Shown: positions 25,143 through 34,439, numbered from the stretch's first letter. The stretch is DNA of 64,000 bases from Gemmatimonadales bacterium (GCA_007695225.1 REED01000119.1:1-64000); one strand, 5' to 3'. Numbers and translations: made by a program. Notes: generated by a model not told the origin, from the letters alone.

Positions 25143-26894
25143 CTACTCCTTCCGCCGCCGCCCCTCCTCCACCACCCGGCGGTGGACCTCGGCGTTCTCC
25201 ACCCAGGGCTTCCGTTTGAAGTAGGAGTTGGTGATCTCCTTCACCTTGGGCGTCAGGACCACTACTGCGATCAGGTTCGGGATGATGACCAGACCCAGGA
25301 AGATGTCCCCAAGGGTCCATGCCACCGCCAGGGGAACCACCGCCCCCACGAAATGCATCCCCACGAAGATCAGCTTATAGGGGAGCACCGCCTTCTCGCC
25401 GAAGAGGTAGTAGGCGCAACGATCCCCATAGTAACTCCATGCGATAGCTGTGGAGATCCCGAAGAGGAGCACGGTGAGGATGACGATGTAGTGCCCCCAG
25501 TCCCCGGGAAGGCCTCGCTGGAAGGCCAGCATGGTGAGGGGAGCGCCGTTCTGGGGCGCGTTCGCGTAGAGAAGGGGGTAGGTGGTGCCGTCCTCGGCCT
25601 CCGCCACCCGCTCCCCGGGACGGATCACCCCGGTAAAGGGCTCGGTCTGTCCCGGATCCACCCAGAATCGCTCCACCGGTGCCTCGTGCCATGCCATCCG
25701 GGGGTCCCCGGGATCGGTGGCCACCGGGTATCCGTCCAATACCTCGACGGATTCGGGGGGACTCACGAAGAAGTTGAAGCGTCCGTCCTCCCGCTCCTCC
25801 ACGAAGCTCATGTGCCCACCGGTGAACGTGATGGTGGTGGGGACCCGGTCGCCCCAGGCGCCGGTGATGATGATCACAAGCGCTGTCATGGTGCAGATGA
25901 CAATGGTGTCGATGAAGGGCTCCAGGAGGGCCACCACACCCTCGGAGACGGGCTCATCGGTCTTCGCTGCCGCATGGGCGATGGGGGCAGATCCCTGCCC
26001 CGCCTCGTTGGAGAAGAGCCCCCGGCGGACCCCCCACATCATGGTCACCAGGAAGGCGCCGACGCCGACCCCCGCCACTCCTGCGGAGGGGTTGAAGGCC
26101 TCGGTGAAGATGAGGGCGAAGGAGGGGAGGATCTGGTCCCAGTTCACCACGATGATGAAGAGGGCACCTGCCACGTAGATGGCCGCCATGGCCGGCGCCA
26201 GGATTCCCGTCACTTTTCCGATCCGGGCAATCCCCCCGATGATCACCGCCGCCACAACGGAGGCGGTGAGGATCCCGCTGATCCAGGGGGTGAGGCCGAA
26301 CTCGGTGCGGAGGGTGTCAGCCACTGTATTGGCCTGGACGCCGTTCCCGGTGAGAAAGGCGGTGAAGCCCAGGGCCACGGCGAAGAATACCGCCGCCGGC
26401 TTCCAGTGCTTCCCCAGTCCCCGCTCGATGTAGTACATGGGCCCGCCGGAAACCGTCCCTTCCCACATGCGAGCCCCAGGCTCGGGTTCCTTCACGTCCC
26501 GGTAGTACTGGGCCAGCGTCACCTCCGCGAACTTGGTGGCCATTCCCAGGAAGGCCGTGACCCACATCCAGAAGAGAGCTCCTGGTCCACCCCAGTGGAT
26601 GGCGATGGCCACCCCGGCGATGTTTCCGATCCCCACCGTGGCGGAGAGGGCCGTTGAGAGCGCCTGGAAGTGGGTGACGTCCCCGGGCTCCGCAGGATCA
26701 TCGTACCGTCCACTGGTGACGGCGAATCCGTGGCCCAAGTGCCGGATCTGGACGAACCCCAGCCGAAGGGTGAAATAGATCCCAGCCCCCAGGAGGAGAA
26801 TCACCACGAAGGGGATGGTTTCGTCACCCACGGGGATCCCGGAACTCCAGACCCACCCTTCAAGGGTGTCGACCAGCGAGCGAAATGCCTCCAT
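25143..26894 (-). CDS. Sodium:alanine/glycine symporter (AGCS family)
   Basis: The start MEAFRSLVDTLEGWVWSSGI is chosen; the long ORF upstream is shadow. The 583-residue protein has about 10-11 membrane helices. AGCS signatures include IPFVVILLLGAGIYFTLRLG, the TVGIGNIAGVAIAIHWGGPG segment, and GLFSNEAGQGSAPIAHAAAK. An extra soluble insertion (about residues 370-460) interrupts the usual membrane pattern and makes the protein longer than the common 450-500 residues. It probably takes up a small neutral amino acid with sodium. Confidence 0.92.
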   Translation of the reverse strand: MEAFRSLVDTLEGWVWSSGIPVGDETIPFVVILLLGAGIYFTLRLGFVQIRHLGHGFAVTSGRYDDPAEPGDVTHFQALSTALSATVGIGNIAGVAIAIHWGGPGALFWMWVTAFLGMATKFAEVTLAQYYRDVKEPEPGARMWEGTVSGGPMYYIERGLGKHWKPAAVFFAVALGFTAFLTGNGVQANTVADTLRTEFGLTPWISGILTASVVAAVIIGGIARIGKVTGILAPAMAAIYVAGALFIIVVNWDQILPSFALIFTEAFNPSAGVAGVGVGAFLVTMMWGVRRGLFSNEAGQGSAPIAHAAAKTDEPVSEGVVALLEPFIDTIVICTMTALVIIITGAWGDRVPTTITFTGGHMSFVEEREDGRFNFFVSPPESVEVLDGYPVATDPGDPRMAWHEAPVERFWVDPGQTEPFTGVIRPGERVAEAEDGTTYPLLYANAPQNGAPLTMLAFQRGLPGDWGHYIVILTVLLFGISTAIAWSYYGDRCAYYLFGEKAVLPYKLIFVGMHFVGAVVPLAVAWTLGDIFLGLVIIPNLIAVVVLTPKVKEITNSYFKRKPWVENAEVHRRVVEEGRRRKE

Positions 26895-27099
26895 GAGCTT
26901 TTCCGTTTGCGGAGGGGTTCTGGGAAAGAAGACGAGGAAGAATGGACGACCCCACCCTGAGAAGCAAGACATCGGCGCCTTCTCGCCGAAGGAGGACCGG
27001 CCCCTTCGAAACCGGGAGCATCCCGGATTCGTAGTAAGGACGGCGGACGGCCCCGTCCCCCCGCTTCCCCAGATATCCACGAAATCCCAGGAGCACTCC
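26895..27099. promoter_or_regulatory. Divergent spacer with a small dyad
   Basis: About 200 bases between two divergent genes. It contains a dyad CCGGGA-GCA-TCCCGG (27012-27026), about 75 bases before the repeat-protein start. No clear -35/-10 pair was seen. Confidence 0.3.
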
Positions 27100-28362
27100 A
27101 TGCGTTCCCGCCCATCCCTGCGCCTCCAGCGGCGCCGCCGTGCTGCGGGCCACCCAGCCCCCGTCCATCCCTTCCCCGAGGGTCGCGTGGGGCTCTCCCT
27201 GGGGTGCCTCCTTGGATGCCTCCTCCTTGGCTTTGCCCCCTTGGCGGCCCAGGAGACGGGGTCGCCGCCAGGAGGTGAGCGGGAGGAACGGGGCGACCGT
27301 TCCAATGGAGGCGGGAGTGGCGCGGCCCTCCGTCTCATGGTAGGGAACACCGGCGTGGGAATCGGGCACGTCCCCCGGGTGAACGGGCTCCGCGTCAACT
27401 GGGCCGACCGCTACCTGGAGGAGGTGAACGGGGTGAACCTCACCTTCTGGCGCCCTCGTTCCAGCCAGTCGGTGGGAGGCACGGTCCGGGGCCTGGCACT
27501 GGGGGTCGCACCCCAGGCGGGATCCATCCGGGGGATCGGACTGGGCCTTGCCGCCGTCATCGGAGAGTCCGACCTGGCGGGGATCCACGTGGGGGGGCTG
27601 GCCGTGGTTTCCTCCGTCTCTGCGTCCGGCCTCTCCATGGGTGGGCTGGCCGTGGTATCCGAGGGCGGGTTGTTCGGGGTTTCCCTGGGAGGCCTGGCCA
27701 CGGTGGCCGAGGGAAGGATGGGCGGAATCCAGGCCGGGGGGCTGGCGGTGGTGGCCGAGGAGTCCATGCAGGGGGTCCAGGCCGGCGGGCTGGCGGTGGT
27801 GGCGGAAGGCCCCATGGCGGGGGTCCAGGCCGGCGGGCTGGCGGTGGTGGCGGAAGGAGGTCTGCGCGGAATCCAGGGAGGAGGTCTGGCGGTGGTCTCC
27901 GAGGGCAGAATGGACGGGATCCAGGCCGGGGGGCTGGCGGTGGTCTCGGGAGGTGACGCCCGGGGCCTGCAACTGGGCGGTCTCGCGGTCGTAGCCAATG
28001 GAGATCTGGACGGAATCCAGGTGGGTGGCCTGGCCGTGGTGACCGAGGGGAACCTCCGGGGCGTCCAGGCCGCGCTGGCGGGGGTGATGGCCCAGGGAAG
28101 CGTGCACGGGGTGACCGTGGCGGGGTACCGGGTGAAGGCCCCGGAGGTGCGTGGGCTGAACGTGGCAGGGTACTCGGATGTGGGCCGATTCCAGGGGGTG
28201 TCGGTGGGAGCCTTCCACCGCCTCGAGATGTCGGTTGGCCTCACGGTGGGCCTGGTGAACTGGGCGGACGAGCTTCGCGGCTTACAGATCGGACTCCTCA
28301 ACCGGGCCGGGAACAACCCCACCCCGTTCCGGGTCCTCCCCCTGGTGAACGCCCACTTCTGA
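27100..28362 (+). CDS. LA_2272-type surface repeat protein
   Basis: The ATG at MRSRPSLRLQ has a ribosome site (AGGAGC) 6 bases upstream. A long basic N-terminus leads to a signal helix (GLSLGCLLGCLLLGFAPLAA|QE). From about residue 160 the protein consists of roughly eleven 16-residue repeats of the form GxQxGGLAVVxEGxxx, followed by a C-terminal GLQIGLLNRAGNN element. This pattern is known from LA_2272-type surface proteins. The regular repeats should make a beta solenoid on the cell surface. Function is unknown. Confidence 0.75.
   Translation: MRSRPSLRLQRRRRAAGHPAPVHPFPEGRVGLSLGCLLGCLLLGFAPLAAQETGSPPGGEREERGDRSNGGGSGAALRLMVGNTGVGIGHVPRVNGLRVNWADRYLEEVNGVNLTFWRPRSSQSVGGTVRGLALGVAPQAGSIRGIGLGLAAVIGESDLAGIHVGGLAVVSSVSASGLSMGGLAVVSEGGLFGVSLGGLATVAEGRMGGIQAGGLAVVAEESMQGVQAGGLAVVAEGPMAGVQAGGLAVVAEGGLRGIQGGGLAVVSEGRMDGIQAGGLAVVSGGDARGLQLGGLAVVANGDLDGIQVGGLAVVTEGNLRGVQAALAGVMAQGSVHGVTVAGYRVKAPEVRGLNVAGYSDVGRFQGVSVGAFHRLEMSVGLTVGLVNWADELRGLQIGLLNRAGNNPTPFRVLPLVNAHF
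27568..28085 (+). repeat. 48-bp tandem repeat coding for 16-residue units
   Basis: About ten to eleven imperfect copies of a 48-base unit around GGGGGGCTGGCGGTGGT. Several neighbouring copies are nearly identical, so recent copy-number change is likely. Confidence 0.8.
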
Positions 28363-28468
28363 ATCCGGCCCTGATCGGCCCGTAATCCATCCTTGCTCCG
28401 CCCGTGATCCGCCTCTGGAAAGGGCGCTGGCGACCCCGGGCGGAACCGCCTCATCCAGCGAGCCCCCC

Positions 28469-28912
28469 ATGTACGAACTGAGCATCTATCTGGCAGGAGA
28501 AATCCACAGCGACTGGCGGGACCGGTTCCGGTCAGCCCTCGAGGAGCGAGGGGTGGAAGCCACCTTCCTGGGACCCCAGGAGGAGCACCAGCGGTCTGAC
28601 GACATCGGGGAGGAGATCCTGGGCGAGCAGCCCGGCCCCCGATATCGGGACTTGATGGGAGCCCGGGTGAACACCCTTCGGACCCGGGTCCACATGCGTC
28701 ACGCCGACCTGTTCGTGGCCTGTTTCACGGACAAGTACCGGCAGTGGAACACCGCCGCCGACGCAGGGGCCGCCGTGGCCGCAGGGATTCCTCTGATCCT
28801 CATCCGCGACCCGGAGCACCTCCACGCGCTGAAGGAGTTGGACGCCATGGCGGACCTCACCGTGGAGACCCTGGAGCAGGCCGCTGACGCGGTGGCCTAC
28901 ATCCTGGAATAG
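28469..28912 (+). CDS. ytoQ: YtoQ family protein
   Basis: The 147-residue protein matches the YtoQ family over its full length: ELSIYLAGEIHSDWRDRF at the start, TFLGPQEEHQRSDDIGEEIL, and a C-terminal Rossmann-like pattern (NTAADAGAAVAAGIPLILIR). The fold resembles nucleoside 2-deoxyribosyltransferases, but the function of YtoQ is not established. It is a single gene with a strong terminator directly downstream. Confidence 0.85.
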   Translation: MYELSIYLAGEIHSDWRDRFRSALEERGVEATFLGPQEEHQRSDDIGEEILGEQPGPRYRDLMGARVNTLRTRVHMRHADLFVACFTDKYRQWNTAADAGAAVAAGIPLILIRDPEHLHALKELDAMADLTVETLEQAADAVAYILE

Positions 28913-28934
28913 GGAGGGCAGCCAGAAAGCGGAA

Positions 28935-28968
28935 GGGCCCGTCGGGAAGACATCCCGGCGGGCCCTTT
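28935..28968 (+). terminator. Intrinsic terminator after ytoQ
   Basis: GGGCCCGTCGGGA pairs with TCCCGGCGGGCCC (one G-U pair, 5-base loop), followed by TTTGCATTTGCATTT. It lies between the convergent ytoQ and desaturase genes and might serve both. Confidence 0.8.
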
Positions 28969-29041
28969 GCATTTGCATTTACTTCGAAACGTTCACTCCG
29001 TCACTCCTGCGGAAGCGCCCCGCCGGGAGAGGAGGGAAGAA

Positions 29042-30265
29042 TCAGATGGCGCTCGGCTCGGCCTCGCCCAGGAGCCCCTCGGAGAGCCGGACCAGGATGA
29101 GTTCCCGGGCCCGCTCGGCGATCTCGTCCAGGGAAGGAGAATTCTGGTAGCGTTCGGAAATGCGCGACCGGATCTCCTCTCGGAGTTCGTCCATGGTGGG
29201 CACATGGGGCAGGTCCAGTTCCTGCATGTAGGCCGCCACCTCATCCTGCTTCTTCCGGGCCTGATCCCGGAGCTCGTCCAGGGAGGGCTTGTGGGACCAT
29301 GCCTCCCGGACGCGGGCGGTGATGGTATCCAGGGGATAGGACGCCACCAGGTCCTCCGCCACCCGTTCGATGACCTTCCGTCCCAGCCGAGCCTCGCCGT
29401 GGACCACCTGGGGCGGAGGCTCACGGAGGTCCCAGACCAGTCCGAACCAGGACATCACCTTCAGGACGTAGTAGGAGATGTCGATCTCCCACCAGAAGAA
29501 GCCCTGGCGGGTGGAGCTCTGGTAGTGGTGGTGATTGTTGTGCCACCCCTCCCCAAGGGTGATGATGGCCAGCCACCAGTTGTTCCGGGAGTCATCGGCG
29601 GTCAGGTACCGCTTCTTCCCGACCACGTGGGCCAGGGAGTTGATGGCGAAGACCCCGTGGTAGAGGATCACCGTGCTCAGGATGAAGCCCACGAAAAGGC
29701 CCGACCATCCGGCGAGGAGATAGCAGGCCACCCCCAGGAGGACCGCCGGGAAGTAGGGATGACGGTCCAGGAAGCGGAGCTCCGGGTACTTGGAGAAATC
29801 CTCTACCGTGGAGTAGTCGGCGGTGTTCTTCTGCGGGGAGAAGATCCACCCCATGTGGGAGAACCAGAACCCGGTGTGCTTCGGCGAATGGGCGTCCAGG
29901 GGGGTGTCGGAGTGCCGATGGTGATGCCGGTGGATGGCCGTCCACCAGAGGACTCCCTTCTGGGCCGAAGTCTGGCCGAGGAAGGCCAGCACGAACTGGA
30001 ACCACCGGCTCGTCTTGTAGGAGCGGTGCGAGAAGTACCGGTGGAAACCGGCGGTCAGCGCCCACATCCGGACCACGTACAGCGTGATACACATGATGAT
30101 GGATGTGGCGGTGAATCCGGTCCAGAAGACGCCAAGGGCGGCCACATGCACCAGAACAAAGGGAATGGCGGCCGGATATACGATGTCGTTGTGCGCTTCC
30201 TCGTGTGAATCCGAGTGAAGGGCATGGGCGTCCGGGGACGCGGGGGCGCGGGCCTCCGAGCTCAC
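29042..30265 (-). CDS. Membrane fatty-acid desaturase (delta-9 type) with a C-terminal extension
   Basis: A GTG start at 30265 follows a strong ribosome site (AGGAGG); the long ORF upstream covers infA and is rejected. The 407-residue protein has four membrane helices and the three histidine boxes of acyl-CoA/acyl-lipid desaturases (HRYFSH, HRHHH and HNNHH). It introduces a double bond into fatty acyl chains, adjusting membrane fluidity. After about residue 290 there is a soluble 100-residue tail with three repeats of a PSLDELR-like helix. This tail is not part of the usual family. Confidence 0.92.
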   Translation of the reverse strand: MSSEARAPASPDAHALHSDSHEEAHNDIVYPAAIPFVLVHVAALGVFWTGFTATSIIMCITLYVVRMWALTAGFHRYFSHRSYKTSRWFQFVLAFLGQTSAQKGVLWWTAIHRHHHRHSDTPLDAHSPKHTGFWFSHMGWIFSPQKNTADYSTVEDFSKYPELRFLDRHPYFPAVLLGVACYLLAGWSGLFVGFILSTVILYHGVFAINSLAHVVGKKRYLTADDSRNNWWLAIITLGEGWHNNHHHYQSSTRQGFFWWEIDISYYVLKVMSWFGLVWDLREPPPQVVHGEARLGRKVIERVAEDLVASYPLDTITARVREAWSHKPSLDELRDQARKKQDEVAAYMQELDLPHVPTMDELREEIRSRISERYQNSPSLDEIAERARELILVRLSEGLLGEAEPSAI

Positions 30266-30381
30266 GATTGGGCCTCCTGCTTCTGGATCGTTCGGAAAAT
30301 CTCGAGGGGACGGAATGGTCCCTTCGGTAGTAAGTACCCCGAGGGGGGCAGAACGTTGAGCGACACGAGGGTGGAAGAGCC

Positions 30382-30597
30382 CTACTTGTAGCGGTAGGTG
30401 ACGCGGCCTCGGGTGAGGTCGTAGGGGGACATCTCCACCTTCACCCGGTCCCCTTCCAGTACCCGGATGTAGAACTTCCGCATCTTCCCTGAGAGATAGC
30501 AGAGGATGTTGTGCCCGTTCTCGAGCTCCACCCGGAAATTGGCGTTGGGGAGGACCTCGGTGACGGTTCCTTCCACTTCGATGGCGTCGTTGGCCAC
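30382..30597 (-). CDS. infA: Translation initiation factor IF-1
   Basis: The 71-residue product is a complete IF-1 with the OB fold and the conserved [12 protein letters not shown] and [20 protein letters not shown]. It binds the ribosomal A site during initiation. The gene stands alone here, away from the ribosomal protein operon where infA often lies, and has its own promoter. Confidence 0.97.
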   Translation of the reverse strand: MANDAIEVEGTVTEVLPNANFRVELENGHNILCYLSGKMRKFYIRVLEGDRVKVEMSPYDLTRGRVTYRYK

Positions 30598-30669
30598 TGA
30601 CTACTCCTGTCGTCGGTTTCACTTCGCACCGGATCTGAGCGCCGGTTCTGCGAAGAGGTTTAACGCCCT

Positions 30670-30699
30670 AAATTAAGGGGAGATCGGAGTTCTTGACAA
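30670..30699 (-). promoter_or_regulatory. Sigma-70-type promoter of infA
   Basis: On the minus strand TTGTCA and TAATTT are 18 bases apart, in a clearly A/T-rich patch about 73 bases before the infA start. Confidence 0.6.
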
Positions 30700-30823
30700 C
30701 GTCGGGGAGTTGTGGCGGTTGTCGCCAAAGCCTTGGTCCACCCGCATGGGGAGCCGCTTTCGAGGCTCCCTGGGGACCGGAGCGTTCGCGCCAATCCTCA
30801 GCTCCCCATCGCCGGAGTGAAGT

Positions 30824-31090
30824 ATGAAAGCCCGTACCATCGTCGTCATCGTCCTCGTCCTGGCCGCCTTCATGGGAGTGGTGGTGTGGTCCACCCTTTC
30901 CGCGGCCGAGGTGGAGTGTGAGGTCTGTCTCACCTTCAATGGCCGGGAGGTATGTCGTCTGGGACGGGGACCCTCGGAGGCCGAAGCCCTTCAGGCGGCC
31001 CAGGAGAGCGCCTGCGGTGGAAATGCGCCCGGAATGGCCGAGCTCATCGTCTGCCGAGGCCGGGTGCCGGACCGGGCCCAGTGCTTCTGA
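30824..31090 (+). CDS. Small membrane-anchored cysteine-rich protein, function unknown
   Basis: The 88-residue product has one N-terminal helix (TIVVIVLVLAAFMGVVVW) that may anchor it or act as an uncleaved signal. A short exported domain with six cysteines follows (CEVC, VCR, ACGG, VCRG and a final CF). The even cysteine number suggests disulfides. It overlaps the convergent psd gene by 47 bases. I know no function for it. Confidence 0.6.
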   Translation: MKARTIVVIVLVLAAFMGVVVWSTLSAAEVECEVCLTFNGREVCRLGRGPSEAEALQAAQESACGGNAPGMAELIVCRGRVPDRAQCF

Positions 31091-31991
31091 CGGTAAGGGG
31101 ATCGCCCAGACGGATCTCGTCTCCGGGTCGGAGATGGGGGGCGAGGCCCGGTACCTGACCCTCGGCGTCGGGCCCCACCAGAAGGACCACGGTGGACCCG
31201 AGGTGGAAGGCCGCCACCTCGTCTCCCCGAGCGAGGGAGAGTGGTGGAGCATAGTTTCGAGACCCCTCACCCTGGCGTCCCGGCCGATTCGTGACGCCCT
31301 TGCCACCCGGGCCATTCCACTCCTCGTCGAAGGACACCGAGATCCGGCCCACGTTGAAGGCGCCCACCGCCACCAGCGCCAGGAGTGCCCCCTCCACTTC
31401 CATCCAGAGCACCAGGCGCTCGTTCCGGGGAAAGAGCCGGGGAATCCCCTGGATGGCCGGCTCGTTCACGGGAAGAAGCCGGCCCGGGATGGCCTGGGCC
31501 CGTACCAGACCTCCTGAGGCGGGGGCGTGGATCCGGTGGTAGTGCCGGGGACTCAGATACAGGGTGAGATAGCGTCCGCCCTCGAGCCGCCGTGCGTCCA
31601 GGTCCGGGGAGGCGGGGTGGGCGAGGAGGTCCGCGACCTGGTAGGGCATCCCCTTGGCCTGAAGGACCGTCCCCTCCCGGATCTCCCCCAGGGCCCCCAC
31701 CACCCCGTCCACGGGGCTGGCCAGGACCCGGGGATCGTCGGGCCAGCTTCGGACCCCGTCTCGGAGCCGCCGGACGAAGAAAGCACCCACCGACGGGAAA
31801 TCCCGGGGGCTCCCCGCCACCTCCCCCTGGTCCACCCCGACCACGCGGGCAAACCCCCCGATCACCGGGCCTCTCAGGACCCGTGGAAGGGGCACGTCCG
31901 CCAACGCTCCGGTGGCTCGGCTGAGGGCTCCCTGGGGAAGTCGCTGGAGGAGCCTGAGGAGGAGGCGCCAGCGACGGGAGATGGCACTCAT
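31044..31991 (-). CDS. psd: Phosphatidylserine decarboxylase
   Basis: The start at MSAISRRWRLL overlaps the stop of the PfpI-like gene in an ATGA. The 315-residue product has FPSVGAFFVRRL, ASPVDGVVG, YLSPRHYHRIHAPASG, and the self-cleavage site LGST (HLGSTVVLLV), where serine becomes the pyruvoyl group. It converts phosphatidylserine to phosphatidylethanolamine. The last 40 residues, after the LGST region, are longer than in many homologues and overlap the convergent small gene. Confidence 0.94.
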   Translation of the reverse strand: MSAISRRWRLLLRLLQRLPQGALSRATGALADVPLPRVLRGPVIGGFARVVGVDQGEVAGSPRDFPSVGAFFVRRLRDGVRSWPDDPRVLASPVDGVVGALGEIREGTVLQAKGMPYQVADLLAHPASPDLDARRLEGGRYLTLYLSPRHYHRIHAPASGGLVRAQAIPGRLLPVNEPAIQGIPRLFPRNERLVLWMEVEGALLALVAVGAFNVGRISVSFDEEWNGPGGKGVTNRPGRQGEGSRNYAPPLSLARGDEVAAFHLGSTVVLLVGPDAEGQVPGLAPHLRPGDEIRLGDPLTVRSTGPGPAPGLGRR

Positions 31992-32647
31992 GAAGGGCGC
32001 TCCACCACGAGTCCAGCGGTCCCGGCGGATCCACCCCCCGAAATCCCGTCCACGCCCCCGTATTCCATGTAGCGGGCCACCCGCCGGGCCTCCTCCGGCC
32101 CGAGCCATCGCTGCACCAGGTGGAGGGCGGCGTCGATCCCCGCAGAGACACCGGCGGCGGTCACGATCCTGCCGTTGTCCACCCACCGCACACCCGAAAC
32201 CACCCGGGTCCCGGGAGCCTCGGCCCGGAGCTGGTCCAGCGCTCCGTGCCAGGTGGTGGCCGTGTGTCCCTCCAGGAGCCCGGCGGCCGCCAGGACCCGC
32301 GCACCGGTGCAGACCGAGAATACCACCTCCGCCCTCGGGGCTGCCGCGCGGAGGGCATTCATGAGAACGGGGTCTGCCATGGGGCGATGGGCCGATCCGC
32401 CCGGGACCACCAGGATGCCTGCGGGTGGAGCTTCCTGCAGGAGGAGCTCCGGATGGATGGTGAGGAACCCCTGGGACCGGAGGGGTCCCGGGTGGGCGGC
32501 CACGGTCCGTACCCGGAAAGCCCGCCCCTCTCCGGCGGCGGCGAACACCTGGCCGGGGCCGGCGAAGTCCAGGAGTTCCACCCCATCCCAGAGGAGGAGG
32601 TGGACGGGAACGGGCCCCCGGGGCGGAACGAGCGTGGGATCGGTCAT
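31988..32647 (-). CDS. DJ-1/PfpI family protein
   Basis: The start MTDPTLVPPRGPVPVHLLLW places the family start DGVELLDFAGPGQVFAAAG near the N-terminus. The nucleophile elbow is VVFSVCTGARVLAAAGLL with the conserved cysteine. ARW-like GVRWVDNGRIVTAAGVSAGIDAAL matches the isonitrile-hydratase/GlxA N-domain branch. No AraC-type DNA-binding domain follows, so it is a stand-alone enzyme or chaperone-like member. It is coupled by 4 bases to psd. Confidence 0.87.
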   Translation of the reverse strand: MTDPTLVPPRGPVPVHLLLWDGVELLDFAGPGQVFAAAGEGRAFRVRTVAAHPGPLRSQGFLTIHPELLLQEAPPAGILVVPGGSAHRPMADPVLMNALRAAAPRAEVVFSVCTGARVLAAAGLLEGHTATTWHGALDQLRAEAPGTRVVSGVRWVDNGRIVTAAGVSAGIDAALHLVQRWLGPEEARRVARYMEYGGVDGISGGGSAGTAGLVVERPS

Positions 32648-32762
32648 CCCCCAATCTGGCGTCGTCTCCTCCAGGCTTCCACCCCGAGGCGGGATCCCGG
32701 TCCACGGCAGCGGGGTCCCATGGGAACTTCCTCCACCCTGGACCCTCAGGATCCCCGGCCAC

Positions 32763-34439
32763 ATGTCCCCACATCCGTTCCGCGCCGCCCACCCCCCCCG
32801 GATCCCTTCCGGCGCTCGCACGGTCCGCCGTAGTGTGGTCCTCCTCCTTGCAGCGCTGGTGGCGGGGTGCGCCCTTGCCCCGGCGACGCCGGCCGGAGCC
32901 CCTCCACCGCACGAAGATCCCGAACCCCTACGTCTTCAGGTCCTCCACACCAACGACTTCCACGGTCGCATCCTCCCCCAGGTGGTAGATGGGGACACGG
33001 TGGGTGGGTCGGCCCTGGAGGCCGCCCACTTCGATTCCCTCCGGGTCCGCTTTCCCGGTCCCACCCTCCTCCTCTCCGGAGGGGATGTAATGCAGGGGAC
33101 CGCGGTCTCCAATCTGAGCTGGGGCCGGGCCTCCATCGATGTCCACAACCGGAAGGGATACGATGCCGCGGCGCTGGGGAACCACGAATTCGACTGGGGA
33201 CTGGACACCCTTCGCGCCCGGGTGTCGGAGAGTCGGTTCCCCTGGCTGGCCGCCAACGTGGTGGACGAGGCCACCGGGAGCTGGCCGGGGTGGATCCGCC
33301 CCTGGGTGGAGTTGGAGCGGGACGGGGTCCGGATCGGCGTGGCAGGAGTGGCCCTGGCCACGACACCGGAGGTGGTGATGGCCGGCAACACCGCGGGCCT
33401 CCTCTTCCTGGAGGAAGCGCCGGCCATCGACCTGGCCGTCCGTGAGCTCCGGGCGCTGGAGGTGGATTTCGTCGTCGTCGTGGGCCACGTGGGCGCGGCC
33501 TGTCAGGTCCCGGGGAGCGAGCCCGAGGAGCTTTCCCAGGGCTGTGAGGGCCGGATGGTGGAGATCGCCAGGGCCCTCTCCGAACCGGTGGATCTCTTCC
33601 TGGGCGGGCATACCCACCTCCGAAACCTCACCGAGGCCGGAGGCGTCCCACTGGTCCAGGTCCCGGCCTACTCCCAGGGGTTCAGCGTCACCCGCCTGGA
33701 ACGCCGCACCGGCGAGGCGGCCCGGGTCACCCACCGCTCCATCCGACGGCCCGGACGGGAGGGCGTGGACCCGGACACGGCCCTGACCCGGGTGGTGGAG
33801 GAGTGGAGCGCCGAGATCCGTCCCCTCCTGGAACGGCCGGTGGCGGTGCTGGCAACGGAGTTCTCCAACGCCGAGCGGCGGCCGGAGGAGAACCCCGCCG
33901 GAAACCTCCTGGCCGACGCCGTCCGCTGGGCCACCGACGCCGACGTGGGCCTCATCAACAATGGATCGCTGCGCCGGAGTCTCCCCGGAGGGGAGCTTCC
34001 TTTCGGAATCCTCTACGAGTTCCAGCCCTTCCAGAACGAACTGGTGACGGTGGAGCTCTCCGGTGCCCAACTCCGGGAGGCGCTGGAGTTCGGGCTCACG
34101 GATGGGGGAGAGCCCTGGATCCACATCTCCGGGCTCCGGGTCCGGAAGGTCCCTGGAGAACGTCGTGTGGAAGCGGTTCTCACACCCGACGGGAGGATGA
34201 TCTCCGACGAGGAACGTCTCACCGTCGGCACCACCGAATTCCTGGCCACGGGAGGGGACGGTTTCGTCCTCCTGACCCGGGGACCCATGGAACGGAAAGG
34301 GTGGGTGGATGTGGATGCGCTGGCCGCCTGGCTGGAGCGGCTCCCCTCGCCGGTGGAGCCGCCGCGATCCGAACGTTGGATCCGGGCCCAGGCGGTTCCG
34401 GGGGAAGTGGAGACCGGGGCCGGCGCAGCGCCGAGGTGA
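32763..34439 (+). CDS. UshA-like 5'-nucleotidase/metallophosphatase lipoprotein
   Basis: The start MSPHPFRAAHPP gives a lipoprotein signal with lipobox LVAGC. The catalytic metallophosphoesterase domain has LHTNDFHGRI, SGGDVMQG, LGNHEFDWG, VVGHVGA and GGHTH. The C-terminal 5'-nucleotidase domain begins about residue 370, with NPAGNLLADAVRWATDADV and GDGFVLLTRG. The 558-residue length is usual. It would hydrolyse extracytoplasmic nucleotides for phosphate or nucleoside salvage. Confidence 0.92.
   Translation: MSPHPFRAAHPPRIPSGARTVRRSVVLLLAALVAGCALAPATPAGAPPPHEDPEPLRLQVLHTNDFHGRILPQVVDGDTVGGSALEAAHFDSLRVRFPGPTLLLSGGDVMQGTAVSNLSWGRASIDVHNRKGYDAAALGNHEFDWGLDTLRARVSESRFPWLAANVVDEATGSWPGWIRPWVELERDGVRIGVAGVALATTPEVVMAGNTAGLLFLEEAPAIDLAVRELRALEVDFVVVVGHVGAACQVPGSEPEELSQGCEGRMVEIARALSEPVDLFLGGHTHLRNLTEAGGVPLVQVPAYSQGFSVTRLERRTGEAARVTHRSIRRPGREGVDPDTALTRVVEEWSAEIRPLLERPVAVLATEFSNAERRPEENPAGNLLADAVRWATDADVGLINNGSLRRSLPGGELPFGILYEFQPFQNELVTVELSGAQLREALEFGLTDGGEPWIHISGLRVRKVPGERRVEAVLTPDGRMISDEERLTVGTTEFLATGGDGFVLLTRGPMERKGWVDVDALAAWLERLPSPVEPPRSERWIRAQAVPGEVETGAGAAPR

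Noticed and set aside
25131-26657. 508-aa plus-strand ORF opposite the amino-acid symporter
   Set aside because: Shadow with repeated His/Gly/Asp and no family likeness.
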